This document shows, piece by piece, positions 34,890 to 42,284 of a stretch of DNA of 64,000 nucleotides. This stretch comes from Bacillota bacterium. GTDB lineage: Bacteria > Bacillota > Clostridia > Lachnospirales > Lachnospiraceae. Made by a program: the position numbers and the translations under genes. Where the stretch lies: positions 1 through 64,000 of the forward strand of contig JAEXNR010000048.1 of NCBI GenBank assembly GCA_023439505.1, in the 5' to 3' direction. Within the stretch, counting starts at the first letter, position 1. Each line of letters opens with the position of its first letter. Under the pieces are notes generated by a model. The model did not search any database and had not been told where the DNA came from. It saw nothing but the letters and a program-made list of their open reading frames with translations.

Positions 34890-35006
34890 TTAGCTGAGAA
34901 CTTCAATCAATTTTGCTATTGCCGTAATTAAAGCTGATATTGCGAGTATCGCTTCGATTATGTATTTGATTGGGTTCTCTTTTTGTTTCTTCTTTTTCTT
35001 ACCCAA
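34890..35006 (-). CDS. 38-residue hydrophobic peptide, candidate type I toxin
   Basis: Starts at TTG 35006 after AAAGGAGG on the minus strand: a lysine run (MGKKKKKQKENP) followed by one membrane helix (about residues 13-37, YIIEAILAISALITAIAKLIEVL) and an immediate stop. Size and single helix fit type I toxins such as the 38-residue BsrG class, but similarity at sequence level was not recognised. Its own consensus promoter is on the same strand and an opposing promoter stands at its 3' end. Confidence 0.6.
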   Translation of the reverse strand: MGKKKKKQKENPIKYIIEAILAISALITAIAKLIEVLS

Positions 35007-35037
35007 CGGTATTCCTCCTTTCCTTTAATGTAATTAT

Positions 35038-35066
35038 ATTATAGCACATAAATATGTGCTTGTCAA
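35038..35066 (-). promoter_or_regulatory. Consensus promoter with palindromic spacer
   Basis: On the minus strand TTGACA (35066-35061), 17 bases, TATAAT (35043-35038). AGCACATA (35043-35050) and TATGTGCT (35053-35060) form an 8-bp inverted repeat filling the spacer. The promoter is perfect and the palindrome would let a repressor block it fully. Confidence 0.8.
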
Positions 35067-35153
35067 CGAAATGAATGATATTATTTATAATATTTTCAAT
35101 GGATAGTCAGAGAAAAACAGACCAGGCATTTGCTCCGGCAGGTGTCTTTTTTG

Positions 35154-35182
35154 TTGCTGAATTATGGAATATGGTGTATAAT
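35154..35182 (+). promoter_or_regulatory. Promoter of the P63C gene
   Basis: TTGCTG (35154-35159), 17 bases, TATAAT (35177-35182), 29 bases before the start codon. Confidence 0.65.
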
Positions 35183-35211
35183 AAAGGAAATTATTGAATG
35201 GGGGGAGTATT

Positions 35212-36132
35212 TTGAATAACCAATTAATAAAAGTAACACATAAAGGAAAATTAGATATTGGAGAGATAACTATACCATGCGCAGTGTTGGAAGATGGCAC
35301 AAGAGTTTTAAGTGAGACGAGTATAACCAAAGCAATACTAAAAACTAGATCTGGGGCTGCAAATAGAAAGAAAATGTCAGAAAAAGAGAGTACTCAATTA
35401 CCAATTTTCTTAGCTTCTGAATCTCTCAAGCCTTATATATCAGACGATCTTCTTAGCGGAGCCCATATGATAAATTATTTGGATGGTAAGCGTGAAATAA
35501 GAGGGTATAATGCATTAGTGTTACCGGCAGTATGTGACGTATGGCTTAAAGCACGAGAAGAAGGCGCTCTAAAGCCTAGCCAATTAGTTAAAGCACAGAG
35601 TGCTGAAATATTAATGAGATCATTGGCTAAGGTCGGGATAATAGCGTTAATCGATGAAGCGACAGGATATCAGGCAGATAGAGAAAAAGAAGCACTCCAA
35701 AAGCTTCTTTCTTTATTTGTTTCTCAGGAGTTGCTGCCATGGATAAAGACATTCCCAGATGAATTTTATAAAGAGATGTTTAGACTAAAAGGATGGGATT
35801 ATAAAGGTAGGCTAAAGACACCATATGCCGGTAAATTAACAAACTATCTTGTGTATGACAGATTGCCAGAAGAAGTGGTGAAGGAACTTAAAAGGTTAAA
35901 TCCATATGTAGAGAATAAAAATTATAGGAAACATAGACACTTTCAGCATTTAACTGAAGAATACGGTTATATACAACTTAAATCACAAATTTCAACTAGT
36001 ATGGCTATGATGAGAGGTTTTGATTCATGGAACGATTTTGATATGGTATTCAGACGATCTTATGGTATTACGGAACCTTTAGAGGAAGCAAATGAGCAAT
36101 TAGAAATGAATTTAGAAGAGCTACTAAAATAA
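35212..36132 (+). CDS. P63C-domain protein
   Basis: 306 residues from TTG 35212, five bases after GGGGGAG. The C-terminal half (LPWIKTFPDEFYKEMFRLKGW, YAGKLTNYLVYDRLPEEVVKELKRLNP, HRHFQHLTEEYGYIQLKSQIST) matches the phage P63C domain; the N-terminal half has the usual companion segment with GYNALVLPAVCDVWLKARE. Function of the family is unknown, though it is common in prophages and mobile elements. Confidence 0.85.
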   Translation: MNNQLIKVTHKGKLDIGEITIPCAVLEDGTRVLSETSITKAILKTRSGAANRKKMSEKESTQLPIFLASESLKPYISDDLLSGAHMINYLDGKREIRGYNALVLPAVCDVWLKAREEGALKPSQLVKAQSAEILMRSLAKVGIIALIDEATGYQADREKEALQKLLSLFVSQELLPWIKTFPDEFYKEMFRLKGWDYKGRLKTPYAGKLTNYLVYDRLPEEVVKELKRLNPYVENKNYRKHRHFQHLTEEYGYIQLKSQISTSMAMMRGFDSWNDFDMVFRRSYGITEPLEEANEQLEMNLEELLK

Positions 36133-36199
36133 TTAATTATTCCAGAGGGAAGTAAAAAAGCACTTCAAAGGGATATAAATATTAAGTGATATTAATACT

Positions 36200-36223
36200 C
36201 TTTGTTGTGAAAAGATACATAAA
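36200..36223 (+). repeat. 24-bp direct repeat, copy 1
   Basis: Identical over 24 bases to 37077-37100. It contains one TTTGTTGTGA arm-type unit followed by AAAGATACATAAA. A weak core-like CCTCAAATGATA lies 38 bases on (36262-36273). Confidence 0.75.
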
Positions 36224-36281
36224 GTATGGTGTGGATCCAATGGACTTCCAACGTACACGAACCTCAAATGATACCATTCAG

Positions 36282-36312
36282 TAAGTGCTCTTAACCAGGG
36301 CACTTATTTTTG
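36282..36312 (+). terminator. Terminator
   Basis: TAAGTGC (36282-36288) pairs with GCACTTA (36300-36306) and leads into ATTTTTG. Ends transcription from the P63C side. Confidence 0.75.
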
Positions 36313-36396
36313 TCGGTTTCTGGATGAATATGGATTTTATTGTTGCGTGATAATAGGGGAACGTGGTAGTATAAAGAAAAAAGGTAGGGTTCAGAT

Positions 36397-36681
36397 ATGC
36401 CGATGGTTAAAAATGTTGAGAAGAAGATTTGGGATATTGAGGGATTTGAGGTTAAAATTCTTTCGAGTCAAGGCAAGAACTTAAGAGGGGATAAGAGAGA
36501 TCTTCCTCAATATGCTTATGTTAGAAAAATTTCCGGAGAGTCAACTGTGAATGATTGGAAACAAAACAGGTTTTATATATCATATCCGGGGCTGGATGTT
36601 GAGGTTCTTGATGTTGTTGGAATTTCAGTGGCTGGAAACACAAAGCTGAAAAATGTACGAAAGACATATGAGGATGATTAA
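36397..36681 (+). CDS. Hypothetical protein near the right end
   Basis: 94 residues (MPMVKNVEKKIWDIEGFEVKIL), beta-rich. Followed 15 bases later by another small gene. Not recognised. The pair lies between the two 24-bp repeats. Confidence 0.6.
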   Translation: MPMVKNVEKKIWDIEGFEVKILSSQGKNLRGDKRDLPQYAYVRKISGESTVNDWKQNRFYISYPGLDVEVLDVVGISVAGNTKLKNVRKTYEDD

Positions 36682-36696
36682 GAAAGGAATATAAAA

Positions 36697-36996
36697 ATGG
36701 CGAATATTGGTGAATTATCTGGATTTACAGCAGGGACAGTAGTTGATTTTAAACGTAAAAAAATTAAGGAAGAAAAAGGATACAATGTTGCAGTGGTCAT
36801 TGATGTTAAGCTGGAAAAGAAACCAATTATGATACTGGTTGGTGATGTAATTAAAGTTCGAAACAATATCAATAAGCTACCTCAAGATATTATTTTCAGA
36901 ATGGAAAAGAACAAAGGAAAAAGGGTTAGCATAGGTAAAGATGCATCTAATAATTATCACTTGACCAATATGCTAGAGCTTGATTTGGAACTATAA
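36697..36996 (+). CDS. Hypothetical protein near the right end
   Basis: 99 residues (MANIGELSGFTAGTVVDFKRKKI), basic, AAGGAAT upstream. Not recognised. Cotranscribed with the gene before it. Confidence 0.6.
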   Translation: MANIGELSGFTAGTVVDFKRKKIKEEKGYNVAVVIDVKLEKKPIMILVGDVIKVRNNINKLPQDIIFRMEKNKGKRVSIGKDASNNYHLTNMLELDLEL

Positions 36997-37203
36997 TATT
37001 TTGCGTTGGGTAAATGAGAAATTTCCTCTCTATTAAATGTTGCTAACGGACGCAAATCCCACATTCCTTGTTGTGACTTTGTTGTGAAAAGATACATAAA
37101 ACTATAAAATCTATAGTCGGCTTTAAATGTTAGGTTTTTCAGAAATGCAATAAAATCAAGGATTTACGGATATGTGATAAGTTGTGAAAAGTCTAAGGTA
37201 TTC
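36997..37203 (+). repeat. Right end of element 1: arm-type direct repeats
   Basis: CTTGTTGTGA (37067-37076) and TTTGTTGTGA (37078-37087), 11-base period, match the left pair at 23528-23548 with one difference. The second unit starts the 24-bp repeat copy 2 (37077-37100). The rest of the stretch to the core shows nothing else. Confidence 0.7.
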
Positions 37204-37215
37204 CTCAAAGAGATA
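37204..37215. other. Internal att site, element 1/element 2 junction
   Basis: CTCAAAGAGATA, identical to the rpsI end core over 12 bases. In the rpsI frame it reads TCC TCA AAG AGA TAG (SSKR stop), mimicking the gene's C terminus. Confidence 0.75.
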
Positions 37216-37344
37216 GTCTGTGCCGTTTGTGGAATCGTGCAAAACCGCATATTTACTGGCTTCTTGAAGTTCTGGAATGTCGTAAAATGGTGTGGATTTA
37301 GTACGGTAACTAACACACAACTAACAAGTAACTAACAAAAATAT

Positions 37345-37388
37345 AGGATGTTTTAAGTGCTAATTAGTGCTTAGAACATCCTTTTTTG
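37345..37388 (+). terminator. Rightward terminator at the element 2 left end
   Basis: AGGATGTT pairs with AACATCCT, with an inner AAGTGCT/AGTGCTT helix, then six Ts. It faces transcription arriving from element 1. Element 3 has a related one. Confidence 0.85.
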
Positions 37389-37487
37389 ATAACGTTTTTT
37401 AGGCAAACTTCTAGGAATAAATATATTCTTCATTTTGCTCTCCTTGATTTTTCAAGTTCCTTGTAATATGGAACTTGTGATGTGGGA

Positions 37488-38543
37488 TTAAATTTGGTTG
37501 ATTGCTTTTACCAATTCCTGTACATCAAAGTGGGTATATACCTTTTCTGTCAGAGACATGGCTCCTGAATGTCCAGCAATCTTTTTAATAATCGTCTGAT
37601 CAACTCCTGCTTCTGCAAGTAAGGAAATGCAGGTATGTCTGCAACAGTGTGGAGTCTTTTCAATGTTTAAGTTCTGCATGAGTGGGGTGAAATAGCTGTC
37701 ATAGTAATTGCGATAGAGGAAATGCTTATTATCCTCGGTATGAAGCAGATATTCACAATCTGGAGCAGAATCAAACCATGACTGATAAAAGGGAAGAACT
37801 TTGTCGGCGATTGGAACTTTACGGATTCCATTCTCGGTCTTGCTATCCACTACATCGAAATATTGTTCGTCTAGATGAACGTCTACTTTCTTCAAGTCTA
37901 AAAATTCTGAAATTCTTAGTCCATTGTAAATGAGCATTAGGACAATCTGATAATACTTATCATCCTTCAATTCCCATAAACGATAGATCTCATCTTTTGA
38001 AAATTTCTTTCGGTCATACTTATTTGGATTACGCTCCTTGTATCTTACAATATCTACAAATTCTGAGTAATTCTTATTACAGATATCATTCTTAATCGCA
38101 TAATCATATAGCTGGTTAAATAAGACCTTTAGCTTTCGTAGTGTGGGATAGTTCTTGCCGCAAGTGTCAACGACATGTTGTAAATCAACAAGTCTTAAGT
38201 CTTTGAATAACTTATCATTCAAAGAGGTGCATAAGCTGTAAGAAGCGGTATAACCATTTACATTAGACTTCGATACAGTCGGGTATTTCTCTGCCGACCA
38301 TTTCTCATAAACCTCTGCAAAGGTAACTTTGGAAGCTTCCAAGTCGTAGGGATTGGTATTATAGTCTGCTAACATTTGCAGGCCTTCTGCTCGATTTGCT
38401 GCATATCCAATAATTACATAATCCTGAACTTGTTTGTCCTTCTTCTCGTCAAAGTGCCATCCAACGGTCTTTTTGACAATGTAAGGATTTCTTCGTTTCC
38501 CACTTAGTTTATACACAGTGCCATCGCCATTTGGTAATTTCAA
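37488..38543 (-). CDS. int: Tyrosine integrase of element 2
   Basis: 351 residues from TTG 38543 after AAAGGATG. N-terminal arm-binding region LPNGDGTVYKLSGKRRNPYIV, core-binding domain, and catalytic residues R (YNGLRISEFL), CCRHT, IAGHSG and nucleophile Y in KVYTHFD. Related to the broken integrase of element 3 but clearly different from that of element 1, although all three share the rpsI target. Confidence 0.93.
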   Translation of the reverse strand: MKLPNGDGTVYKLSGKRRNPYIVKKTVGWHFDEKKDKQVQDYVIIGYAANRAEGLQMLADYNTNPYDLEASKVTFAEVYEKWSAEKYPTVSKSNVNGYTASYSLCTSLNDKLFKDLRLVDLQHVVDTCGKNYPTLRKLKVLFNQLYDYAIKNDICNKNYSEFVDIVRYKERNPNKYDRKKFSKDEIYRLWELKDDKYYQIVLMLIYNGLRISEFLDLKKVDVHLDEQYFDVVDSKTENGIRKVPIADKVLPFYQSWFDSAPDCEYLLHTEDNKHFLYRNYYDSYFTPLMQNLNIEKTPHCCRHTCISLLAEAGVDQTIIKKIAGHSGAMSLTEKVYTHFDVQELVKAINQI

Positions 38544-38624
38544 TAAAACATCATCCTTTCTTTCGTTATAGTATTCTTTTTATTGGCTGGTAAAAAGAGT
38601 ACGTTTGTCAATGTACGATGATTT

Positions 38625-39059
38625 CTAATCTTCGTGAGTTACTTTGGTAACACTTGGGCGAATCGTCTTCCAGATATCATAGTTGTCCATGGTTTGACTT
38701 CCCATATCTATTAATTCTTTCATTGCTTGCCAATCCTTAAGAAATTGAATCAAGCTCTTGTCTTTAAAGAAAATCCCAGGCTCACCGTCAATATCTTTTA
38801 ATTCTACCGAAAAAACTTCGTCGATTGCAAAGAGAAGTGGAAGAACATCACCGTCTGCCTGAATATCAAATTCAGCTAAGGCATTTACATTCACATTCAA
38901 TGCGTCTGCTATCTTCCTTAACTGGTCTGGCTTTGGAAGATTCTTTCCTAATTCATATTTACGGATTGCAACTTCATGAATTCCAGATTTGTCACCAAGT
39001 TCCTTTTGTGTTAAGCCTCGAAATGTTCGTATTAACTTAATCTTTTTACCTGTGGTCAA
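38625..39059 (-). CDS. XRE repressor of element 2
   Basis: 144 residues from TTG 39059, eight bases after GGAGG. Helix-turn-helix over residues 5-60 (IRTFRGLTQKELGDKSGIHEVAIRKYELGKNLPKPDQLRKIADAL, given in part), then an acidic C-terminal domain. Divergent from the 80-residue gene and probably controls both. Confidence 0.85.
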   Translation of the reverse strand: MTTGKKIKLIRTFRGLTQKELGDKSGIHEVAIRKYELGKNLPKPDQLRKIADALNVNVNALAEFDIQADGDVLPLLFAIDEVFSVELKDIDGEPGIFFKDKSLIQFLKDWQAMKELIDMGSQTMDNYDIWKTIRPSVTKVTHED

Positions 39060-39128
39060 AATAATCACCTCCTATAGGAAAGAATATAACATACTAAAAA
39101 TGAAAAGTAAACATTAAATTATTACATA

Positions 39129-39186
39129 TTGACAGAGCATTAAAAGCACTGTATAATACAAAACATAACAGAGCAATAATTGCTCT
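39129..39186 (+). promoter_or_regulatory. Promoter and operator of the element 2 rightward operon
   Basis: TTGACA (39129-39134), 17 bases, TATAAT (39152-39157). AGAGCAATAATTGCTCT (39170-39186), an 8-1-8 palindrome, sits just past the start point, and a half-site AGAGCA (39134-39139) overlaps the -35 side. Likely bound by the XRE repressor. Confidence 0.82.
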
Positions 39187-39211
39187 ATAGAGTATTGGGA
39201 GGTGAAGTTTT

Positions 39212-39454
39212 ATGGGAGAAGTAAATTACCAGATTGAGCTTCCGTCATTTACAGGGCGAAATGTTCCGATTGCTGAAATAGCAAAAGCCATCGGAAAAGA
39301 TGCCCAATATGTAAGGGTCGGATTGCAAAAAGGGATTCTAAAATTTGGATATGCATTCAAGATGGAGAATTCCTCAGAGTACAACTACTTTTGCCCTGAC
39401 AAGAAGGTATGGGAAGAAATTGGATATTTCAAAGAAGTACCAAGGGCAGTGTAG
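39212..39454 (+). CDS. Excisionase-like small protein
   Basis: 80 residues with GGAGGTGA upstream; VPIAEIAKAIGKDAQYVRVGLQKGIL is a helix-turn-helix-like core followed by a beta segment. Position between the repressor and replication genes suggests an excisionase or regulator. Similar small proteins accompany this integrase type in Firmicutes. Confidence 0.65.
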   Translation: MGEVNYQIELPSFTGRNVPIAEIAKAIGKDAQYVRVGLQKGILKFGYAFKMENSSEYNYFCPDKKVWEEIGYFKEVPRAV

Positions 39455-39499
39455 CAACAAGTAAAGAAGGGAGTGGTTTTATTGGAATTCCAATAAAAA

Positions 39500-39600
39500 A
39501 GTCCTAACCCAAAGGGAAAGGACTTAAAAGACAACCAGCAGAGCTGATATATCTTATCTCGCAAATATAATTATATCAAAAGCTTCTGCTGGTAACAACG
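39500..39600 (+). promoter_or_regulatory. Hairpins before the RepA-like gene
   Basis: AAGTCCT pairs with AGGACTT (39500-39527), and CCAGCAGA near 39536 can pair with TCTGCTGG near 39585. No good T tract follows. Possible attenuator or origin structure. Confidence 0.45.
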
Positions 39601-39626
39601 TAATTATTTTATCAGGAGGACGATGA

Positions 39627-40586
39627 ATGAGTGAACAAAAGACAGCATTAAAATTAATTCATATGGAGGATGTACAGACAAGGGAAGTGAATTGGCTTTG
39701 GTATCCTTATATCCCATATGGAAAGATAACCGTAATAGAAGGAGATCCAGGAGAAGGTAAGACGACACTTGCACTGACATTAGCGGCACTACTTAGCAGA
39801 GGGCAACCTCTTCCATGTGATGAAGATATACCATATGAGCCAATCAGCATTATCTATCAGACTGTTGAGGATGGAATTGACGATACGATAAAGCCAAGAC
39901 TTGAAAAGGCAAATGCAGACTGTAGTAAAATACGTGTTATTGATGAAACAGAGAAAGAACTAAGTATGACGGATGAAAGACTAGAGCAGGCAATCGCTGA
40001 AACAAATGCAAAGCTTGTAATTCTAGATCCGATTCAAGCCTATATTGGTTCTAATGTAGATATGCACCGAGCCAATGAGATACGACCAGTACTAAAGCGA
40101 TTAGGAATAATTGCTGAAAAGTATGGATGTGCCATTGTTCTTATCGGTCACATGAATAAAGCTTCTGGCTCAAAGTCAACGTACCGAGGGCTTGGCTCTA
40201 TTGATATTCAGGCAACGGCTAGAAGTGTATTACTAGTAGCAAGAATACCAGATAAACCTAACATTCGTATTATGGCACAAGATAAATCAAGTCTTGCAGC
40301 GGCAGGAGATTCCATTGGCTTTGAAATATCAGAAGACAGAGGATTTGAGTGTATTGGCCCATATGACATTACAGTAGATGAATTGCTTGCTGGAAAAGAA
40401 GGCAGAGGGCGAAAAAAATTAGATGTAGCCATTGCTTTTATAAAGGAATATTTCGGAGCGGAAAGAGAAGTATTAACTGCAAAGAAAAAACTTGGGATTA
40501 CAGCTGGCAATCGTAAAACTACAGATGGCGCGATGTACTGGACTTGGATATTGCCACAGAAAGAGTTTAACAATTTGACTTCTTAA
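39627..40586 (+). CDS. RepA-like AAA ATPase
   Basis: 319 residues. Walker A GDPGEGKTT (about 38-46), Walker B LVILDPIQ, and GLGSIDIQATARSVL fit the hexameric RepA/DnaB-like RecA-fold helicases of plasmids and mobilizable elements. It may support element replication after excision. AGGAGGACG stands before the ATG. Confidence 0.88.
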   Translation: MSEQKTALKLIHMEDVQTREVNWLWYPYIPYGKITVIEGDPGEGKTTLALTLAALLSRGQPLPCDEDIPYEPISIIYQTVEDGIDDTIKPRLEKANADCSKIRVIDETEKELSMTDERLEQAIAETNAKLVILDPIQAYIGSNVDMHRANEIRPVLKRLGIIAEKYGCAIVLIGHMNKASGSKSTYRGLGSIDIQATARSVLLVARIPDKPNIRIMAQDKSSLAAAGDSIGFEISEDRGFECIGPYDITVDELLAGKEGRGRKKLDVAIAFIKEYFGAEREVLTAKKKLGITAGNRKTTDGAMYWTWILPQKEFNNLTS

Positions 40587-40609
40587 GATGGCAGATTCTT
40601 AAACTCTGG

Positions 40610-40705
40610 CGAAGGCTTGTGAAGCGAAGCTTCACATATAATGTGATTAAGCGGCGTAACGCTTGCCCCCTAAGTTTGGGATTTCCCAAACTGATAAGGG
40701 GACAT
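40610..40705. other. Candidate oriT upstream of the relaxase
   Basis: GTGAAGC-GAA-GCTTCAC is followed by GGCGTAACGCTTGCCCCC and then a hairpin AGTTTGGG/CCCAAACT framed by CCCC and GGGG. Inverted repeats at this position beside a MobV relaxase are expected of a transfer origin. The nick site was not recognised. Confidence 0.5.
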
Positions 40706-40828
40706 TACTTTCGGAGCAGTGCTTTAAAATTCTTACAAAGGAAAGTAAAGAAGATAAGAAAGCAGAACTTTTAAAGAAGAGAAAGGAAATCAACTAATGA
40801 CTGACGGATAAAAAGAAAGGATGATTGA

Positions 40829-42181
40829 ATGGGGAAATCAAAAACAATATCGGGTGCATTGCACCGTATTCCAAATCTAGAACATAATAATCGAGATCAC
40901 TGGCCGCCCAATGCAACGCATAATATAGAAGATAGAAATGTTGTAAATGGTACAAGAGATTTTACCATCGAGCAGGCATATGACAAGTTGTTTGAAGCTT
41001 CTTATCAGGAGTGGAGACAGAAGGAAATTAAGAAAAGTCGTGGAGATCGGTGTCCTGATACGTATTATGAGAAAATTCTGCAAGATAAACAGAAGCATGA
41101 GCAGTATGAAATTATCTGGCAGATTGGAGATATGGAAGATACGGGATATGAAAATAATTTCTATGATTCGCTATTTGCAGAACGAGCATTGCTAGACTTT
41201 GCTGAACATATGTTGACAGAAGTTCCGAATGTAACATTTCTAACGAAAGATAGAATTGCTGATCCAGATTGGAAGCCACCATTTGAGGAAGGAATTGTAA
41301 TCAATAATATGGCTTTTAATGGAGATGAATCAACGCCACATCTTCATATGACATTTATCCCTTATGTGAGGAATTGTAGCAGAGGGCAAACGGTTCAGAA
41401 TGCATTTTCACAGAAATTTAAGCGAATGGGATATGCAACGACCATGAAGCAAGTTGTTGATGAATCTGACAATCTGGTCTGGCAGGATACACCGCAAGGT
41501 AAAGTGCCACAGATGAAAAAAGTAGAGTATGGAGCGGTGACTTGGATTGAAGAACAGAAAGAGTGGATTGCAGATTATATGCAAAAAGAACTTGGCTGGG
41601 AACGCTTCTTTAAGGGGAAGAATGAACATGGGGATTTGCTGTTATCGGATTACCGAAGAGAACGAGCTGCTGAAAGAGCCAAAGAAGCGGAGAAGAAAGT
41701 TGCTCTAGTGGAAACGGATTTGAAAGTGAAAGAAAAAGCAGTTACGGAGAAAGCTTCTACTATATTTAAGCTAGATGAAATGCTGACGGATAAAAAGAAG
41801 AATCTGGTGGAGGTTGATGATACAGTTCGATATTATGACCGAAAGTTAGATTCGGCAAAGAAAGAACTTGCACTTGTAGAGGATAATTACAAGGCTGTTT
41901 CAGATAAGCTGGAAGAGAAAAGCAGAAAGGCTGAAATAGCGGAAGAAGTATATTTTATGTATAGTGGTGCTGGCTCTGACAAGGAGCATGATTTGTTTGA
42001 AGAAGTAGTTCAGCTTCGATATGAGAATGAAAGGAAAGATGGAGAAATTCGGAGTTTGAAGCAGAAGCTGGGTGACGCATATGATTTTATGAAGCAATTT
42101 ATGATTGGGGAAGTGACATTGTTCGAGAAGTTTATGCAGAGGGTGAAGGAGAAGGTAAGGGATTTTGTGGAAATAAGGTAG
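40829..42181 (+). CDS. mob: MobV-family relaxase (Mob/Pre)
   Basis: 450 residues. The relaxase metal motif appears as NGDESTPHLHMTFIP (about 164-178), giving the DE-x-TPHxH pattern. Residues from about 285 on form a long charged coiled coil, common in this family. It should nick the element's oriT and lead the strand into a recipient using another element's secretion machinery. Confidence 0.9.
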   Translation: MGKSKTISGALHRIPNLEHNNRDHWPPNATHNIEDRNVVNGTRDFTIEQAYDKLFEASYQEWRQKEIKKSRGDRCPDTYYEKILQDKQKHEQYEIIWQIGDMEDTGYENNFYDSLFAERALLDFAEHMLTEVPNVTFLTKDRIADPDWKPPFEEGIVINNMAFNGDESTPHLHMTFIPYVRNCSRGQTVQNAFSQKFKRMGYATTMKQVVDESDNLVWQDTPQGKVPQMKKVEYGAVTWIEEQKEWIADYMQKELGWERFFKGKNEHGDLLLSDYRRERAAERAKEAEKKVALVETDLKVKEKAVTEKASTIFKLDEMLTDKKKNLVEVDDTVRYYDRKLDSAKKELALVEDNYKAVSDKLEEKSRKAEIAEEVYFMYSGAGSDKEHDLFEEVVQLRYENERKDGEIRSLKQKLGDAYDFMKQFMIGEVTLFEKFMQRVKEKVRDFVEIR

Positions 42182-42186
42182 ATTAC

Positions 42187-42220
42187 GAAGAGAGAATCTT
42201 AAAGTTCAGATTTTCTCTTC
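42187..42220. terminator. Hairpin after mob
   Basis: GAAGAGA and TCTCTTC arms with an inner ATC/GAT pair, separated by about 14 bases. The T tract is poor, so it may be a weak terminator. Confidence 0.5.
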
Positions 42221-42284
42221 TAGTGTAGAAATTGTGGTTAATATGGGGTAGAATATAAATATTAAGAAAATGAGGGGGAAAGTT

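Larger units (their letters stand above)
23461..37215. mobile_element. Element 1: putative phage satellite (PICI-like) at rpsI
   Basis: About 13.7 kb between the rpsI core and the core copy at 37204. Order: int and repressor leftward; Cro-like, excisionase-like, AP2-like and primase-helicase genes rightward; inverted-iteron origin; small genes; sigma factor; toxin-like locus; P63C protein. No terminase, portal, capsid, tail or lysin gene was recognised. Phage-inducible chromosomal islands have this layout and size. Paired direct repeats (TTTGTTGTGA-type) lie near both ends. Satellite identity is inference. Confidence 0.65.
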
